Positions 5,942 through 6,974 of a stretch of DNA of 6,974 nucleotides are shown here, in pieces. The translations under genes were made by a program, and so were the position numbers. Where the stretch lies: assembly GCA_003140275.1 (NCBI GenBank), contig PLJQ01000008.1, positions 3,009 through 9,982 of the forward strand, given 5' to 3'. This DNA comes from Limisphaerales bacterium. Its GTDB lineage: Bacteria; Verrucomicrobiota; Verrucomicrobiia; Limisphaerales; PALSA-1396. Below the pieces are notes generated by a model. The model was not told the origin of the DNA. It saw only the letters and a program-made list of their open reading frames with translations, and did not search any database. Positions within the stretch are counted from its first letter, which is position 1, and every line of letters begins with the position of its first letter.

Positions 5942-5960
5942 AGAGGCCAAAACCAGCGCT

Positions 5961-5982
5961 TTGTTAACCAACCGGATAAGCA
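5961..5982 (-). repeat. Right copy of the 22-base inverted repeat
   Basis: TTGTTAACCAACCGGATAAG followed by CA is the inverted partner of 5032-5053, starting 20 bases after the stop of the membrane-protein gene. Just inside it, CCAAAACCAG (5947-5956) is the reverse complement of CTGGTTTTGG (5006-5015). The rest of 5942-6166 shows no supported gene. Confidence 0.7.
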
Positions 5983-6166
5983 CGGAATGACCAACCACAT
6001 AGCTCCACCAGTTATTGTCACGGATTCGGGAGAAGAAGAACCTGGGCCGGAATGGTTGGAGCGTGGCGCAATCGTAGGACTGCAAACGACGCTACCTGCA
6101 ACGTTGAATATTGAGCGTGAGGCATTCACTCATCAGCGCGATGGCCGCAGAAATGTGCAGGCGAGT

Positions 6167-6406
6167 TCAGGATTTCTTTTTCAAGTAAAAGACAGGACCA
6201 ACAAGCTCATAAGGCGAGTAACGCTCGATGATGCGCTTGCGTAGCTTGGATAAATTTATATCAGGTCTTTCTTCCGCCTGGATAACGCTAGGGCGTGCCA
6301 CGCCCAAATCGCGGGCTGCTTCGGCCCGGTTTTTTCCAGATGCTTCGCGAAATTGTTTCGCCAGTGCTGGCAACGAAGATGCTTCGATGACCGCCTTTTT
6401 GCTCAT
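6167..6406 (-). CDS. Small XRE-type helix-turn-helix DNA-binding protein
   Basis: This 79-aa protein starts MSKKAVIEASSLPALAKQF. A helix-turn-helix spans about residues 27-50: 'RAEAARDLGVARPSVIQAEE', with the typical A-A-x-x-L-G-V turn and S-V recognition helix of Cro/C1-type repressors. The C-terminus (55-79, 'KLRKRIIERYS...VGPVFYLKKKS') is a basic helix plus a likely beta strand. Such short proteins act as antitoxins or as repressors of mobile elements. No toxin gene adjoins it: downstream (minus direction) is non-coding and upstream is the divergent recombinase. The simplest inference is that it autoregulates and represses the recombinase promoter. No Shine-Dalgarno precedes the ATG. A competing plus-strand frame overlaps its 3' end but looks spurious. 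Confidence 0.75.
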   Translation of the reverse strand: MSKKAVIEASSLPALAKQFREASGKNRAEAARDLGVARPSVIQAEERPDINLSKLRKRIIERYSPYELVGPVFYLKKKS

Positions 6407-6420
6407 GGGATTTGTGTAAC

Positions 6421-6449
6421 AAAAAAGTAGCCGTCACAGCCACTTTTTT
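6421..6449 (-). terminator. Strong hairpin with U-tail in the divergent control region
   Basis: On the minus strand, AAAAAAGTGGCTG pairs with CGGCTACTTTTTT around a TGA loop: 13 pairs including two G-U wobbles, ending in six U. That is intrinsic-terminator geometry 14 bases before the XRE start codon. On the plus strand the same dyad has two A-C mismatches, so it is weaker but could still block read-through into the recombinase. It could equally be a DNA operator for the XRE protein. Confidence 0.5.
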
Positions 6450-6450
6450 C

Positions 6451-6479
6451 TTGCCATGAGTAGGTGTAACCCCTACGCT
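6451..6479 (+). promoter_or_regulatory. Weak candidate recombinase promoter with dyad
   Basis: TTGCCA (6451-6456) and TACGCT (6474-6479) are 17 bases apart and could be a poor -35/-10 pair reading toward the recombinase start at 6490. GTAGG 6460-6464 / CCTAC 6472-6476 forms a dyad over the spacer, as expected for an operator. The -10 matches consensus at only three positions, so this is tentative. Confidence 0.25.
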
Positions 6480-6489
6480 ATTCCACATT

Positions 6490-6974
6490 ATGAAAACGAC
6501 AATGCAATCGCTTTCCGAAGCTAAACACGTCGGCATCTGGATTCGCGTATCCACCGACGACCAGGCCCAGGGCGACAGCCCCGAACATCACGAACAACGC
6601 GCCCGGCTCTACGCCCAATCTAAAGGCTGGACGGTCAAGGAGGTGTATAACCTGGCCGGGCAAAGCGGCAAGGCCGTCATGCAATATCCCGAAGCCAAAC
6701 GCATGATGAAGGACATTGAGCGCGGCCACATCACCGGCTTGGTCTTTTCCAAATTGGCCCGGTTATCTCGTAACCGGCGTGAACTCGAAGATTTCTCCGA
6801 TTTCTTTAACAAGCATCACGCTGACCTCATTTCGCTGAGCGAATCCATTGACACGACCACCGCCGGAGGCCGGATGTTCTATCACCTCCTTGGAGTGTTC
6901 GCCCAATGGGAACGTGAGGAAATCACCGAGCGAGTCAATGCTTCCATCCTGACCCGCGCCAAGCTCGGCAAATC
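6490..6974 (+). CDS. Serine recombinase, N-terminal catalytic domain (partial)
   Basis: The frame is open from ATG 6490 to the window edge (161 complete codons). It is a resolvase/invertase-type catalytic domain. The nucleophile Ser21 lies in 'IWIRVSTDDQ'; 'SPEHHEQR' follows; Lys88, Arg91 and Arg94 fall in 'FSKLARLSRN'; then 'ISLSESIDTTTAGGRMFY' (114-131) and 'FAQWEREEITERV' (137-149), the start of the long helix E. All hallmark residues are present, so the domain looks active. The protein runs off the right edge, so I cannot see whether it is a large serine recombinase with a zinc ribbon and coiled coil or a shorter form. The start was chosen by the common pattern of a dozen residues before V-G-I-W-I-R. 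No Shine-Dalgarno is visible. It is divergent from the XRE gene, 83 bases away. Confidence 0.93.
   Translation, partial: MKTTMQSLSEAKHVGIWIRVSTDDQAQGDSPEHHEQRARLYAQSKGWTVKEVYNLAGQSGKAVMQYPEAKRMMKDIERGHITGLVFSKLARLSRNRRELEDFSDFFNKHHADLISLSESIDTTTAGGRMFYHLLGVFAQWEREEITERVNASILTRAKLGK

Noticed and set aside
5987..6244. Plus-strand frame of 85 residues after the membrane-protein gene
   Set aside because: It overlaps the 3' end of the more convincing HTH gene by 78 bases, has no recognisable domain and only a poor ribosome site. Its first part could still be a small gene, but I see nothing that supports it.
1..6974. CRISPR array, tRNA or rRNA genes
   Set aside because: No regularly spaced repeats of 20-40 bases, no cloverleaf with a TTCGANTC-type arm and no rRNA-like stretch were found on either strand.

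Overview
The window looks like an accessory stretch of a bacterial chromosome or large element, most likely from Verrucomicrobiota. That placement is an inference. It rests on two intergenic repeat styles familiar from that phylum (a GGCGGGACGCC-type repeat near 3719-3740, and a CGCAAAG / ACACNGATG repeat at 141-200), on protein families that resemble verrucomicrobial ones from memory, and on the general lack of strong Shine-Dalgarno sequences. No search could be run.

The left half is a compact three-gene operon on the minus strand, read 3616 to 215. It encodes a helical soluble protein (218 aa), a five-helix membrane protein with a long charged coiled coil and a TolB/CsgG-like C-terminal domain (501 aa), and a secreted protein with a FlgO/CsgG-like domain plus a beta-rich C-terminal domain (411 aa). 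The first two genes overlap by ATGA and the last two are 7 bases apart. Together they look like an uncharacterised envelope module. Further left lie a repeat and the first codons of another minus-strand gene that runs off the window.

The middle (about 3620-5140) is mostly non-coding and unusually rich in inverted repeats. It has a terminator-like hairpin (3978-4014), a very long nested hairpin (4039-4171), a small gene with a mobile-element-associated GKWVW...GFHW domain (4198-4554), a run of short hairpins (4601-4717), a decayed zinc-ribbon reading frame (about 4705-4959), and a 113-base element closed by a perfect 15-bp inverted repeat (4902-5014).

The right part holds an A+T-richer single-pass membrane protein gene (5141-5941) bracketed by a 22-base inverted repeat pair, a small XRE-type HTH gene on the minus strand (6167-6406), and, divergent from it, the N-terminal part of a serine recombinase (6490 to the edge). 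An 83-base divergent control region with a strong terminator-like hairpin separates the last two. The recombinase, its likely regulator, the GKWVW gene and the repeats suggest a mobile or recently rearranged segment beside the more ordinary operon. The best candidates for something undescribed are the structured DNA/RNA elements around the GKWVW gene and the three-gene envelope operon.
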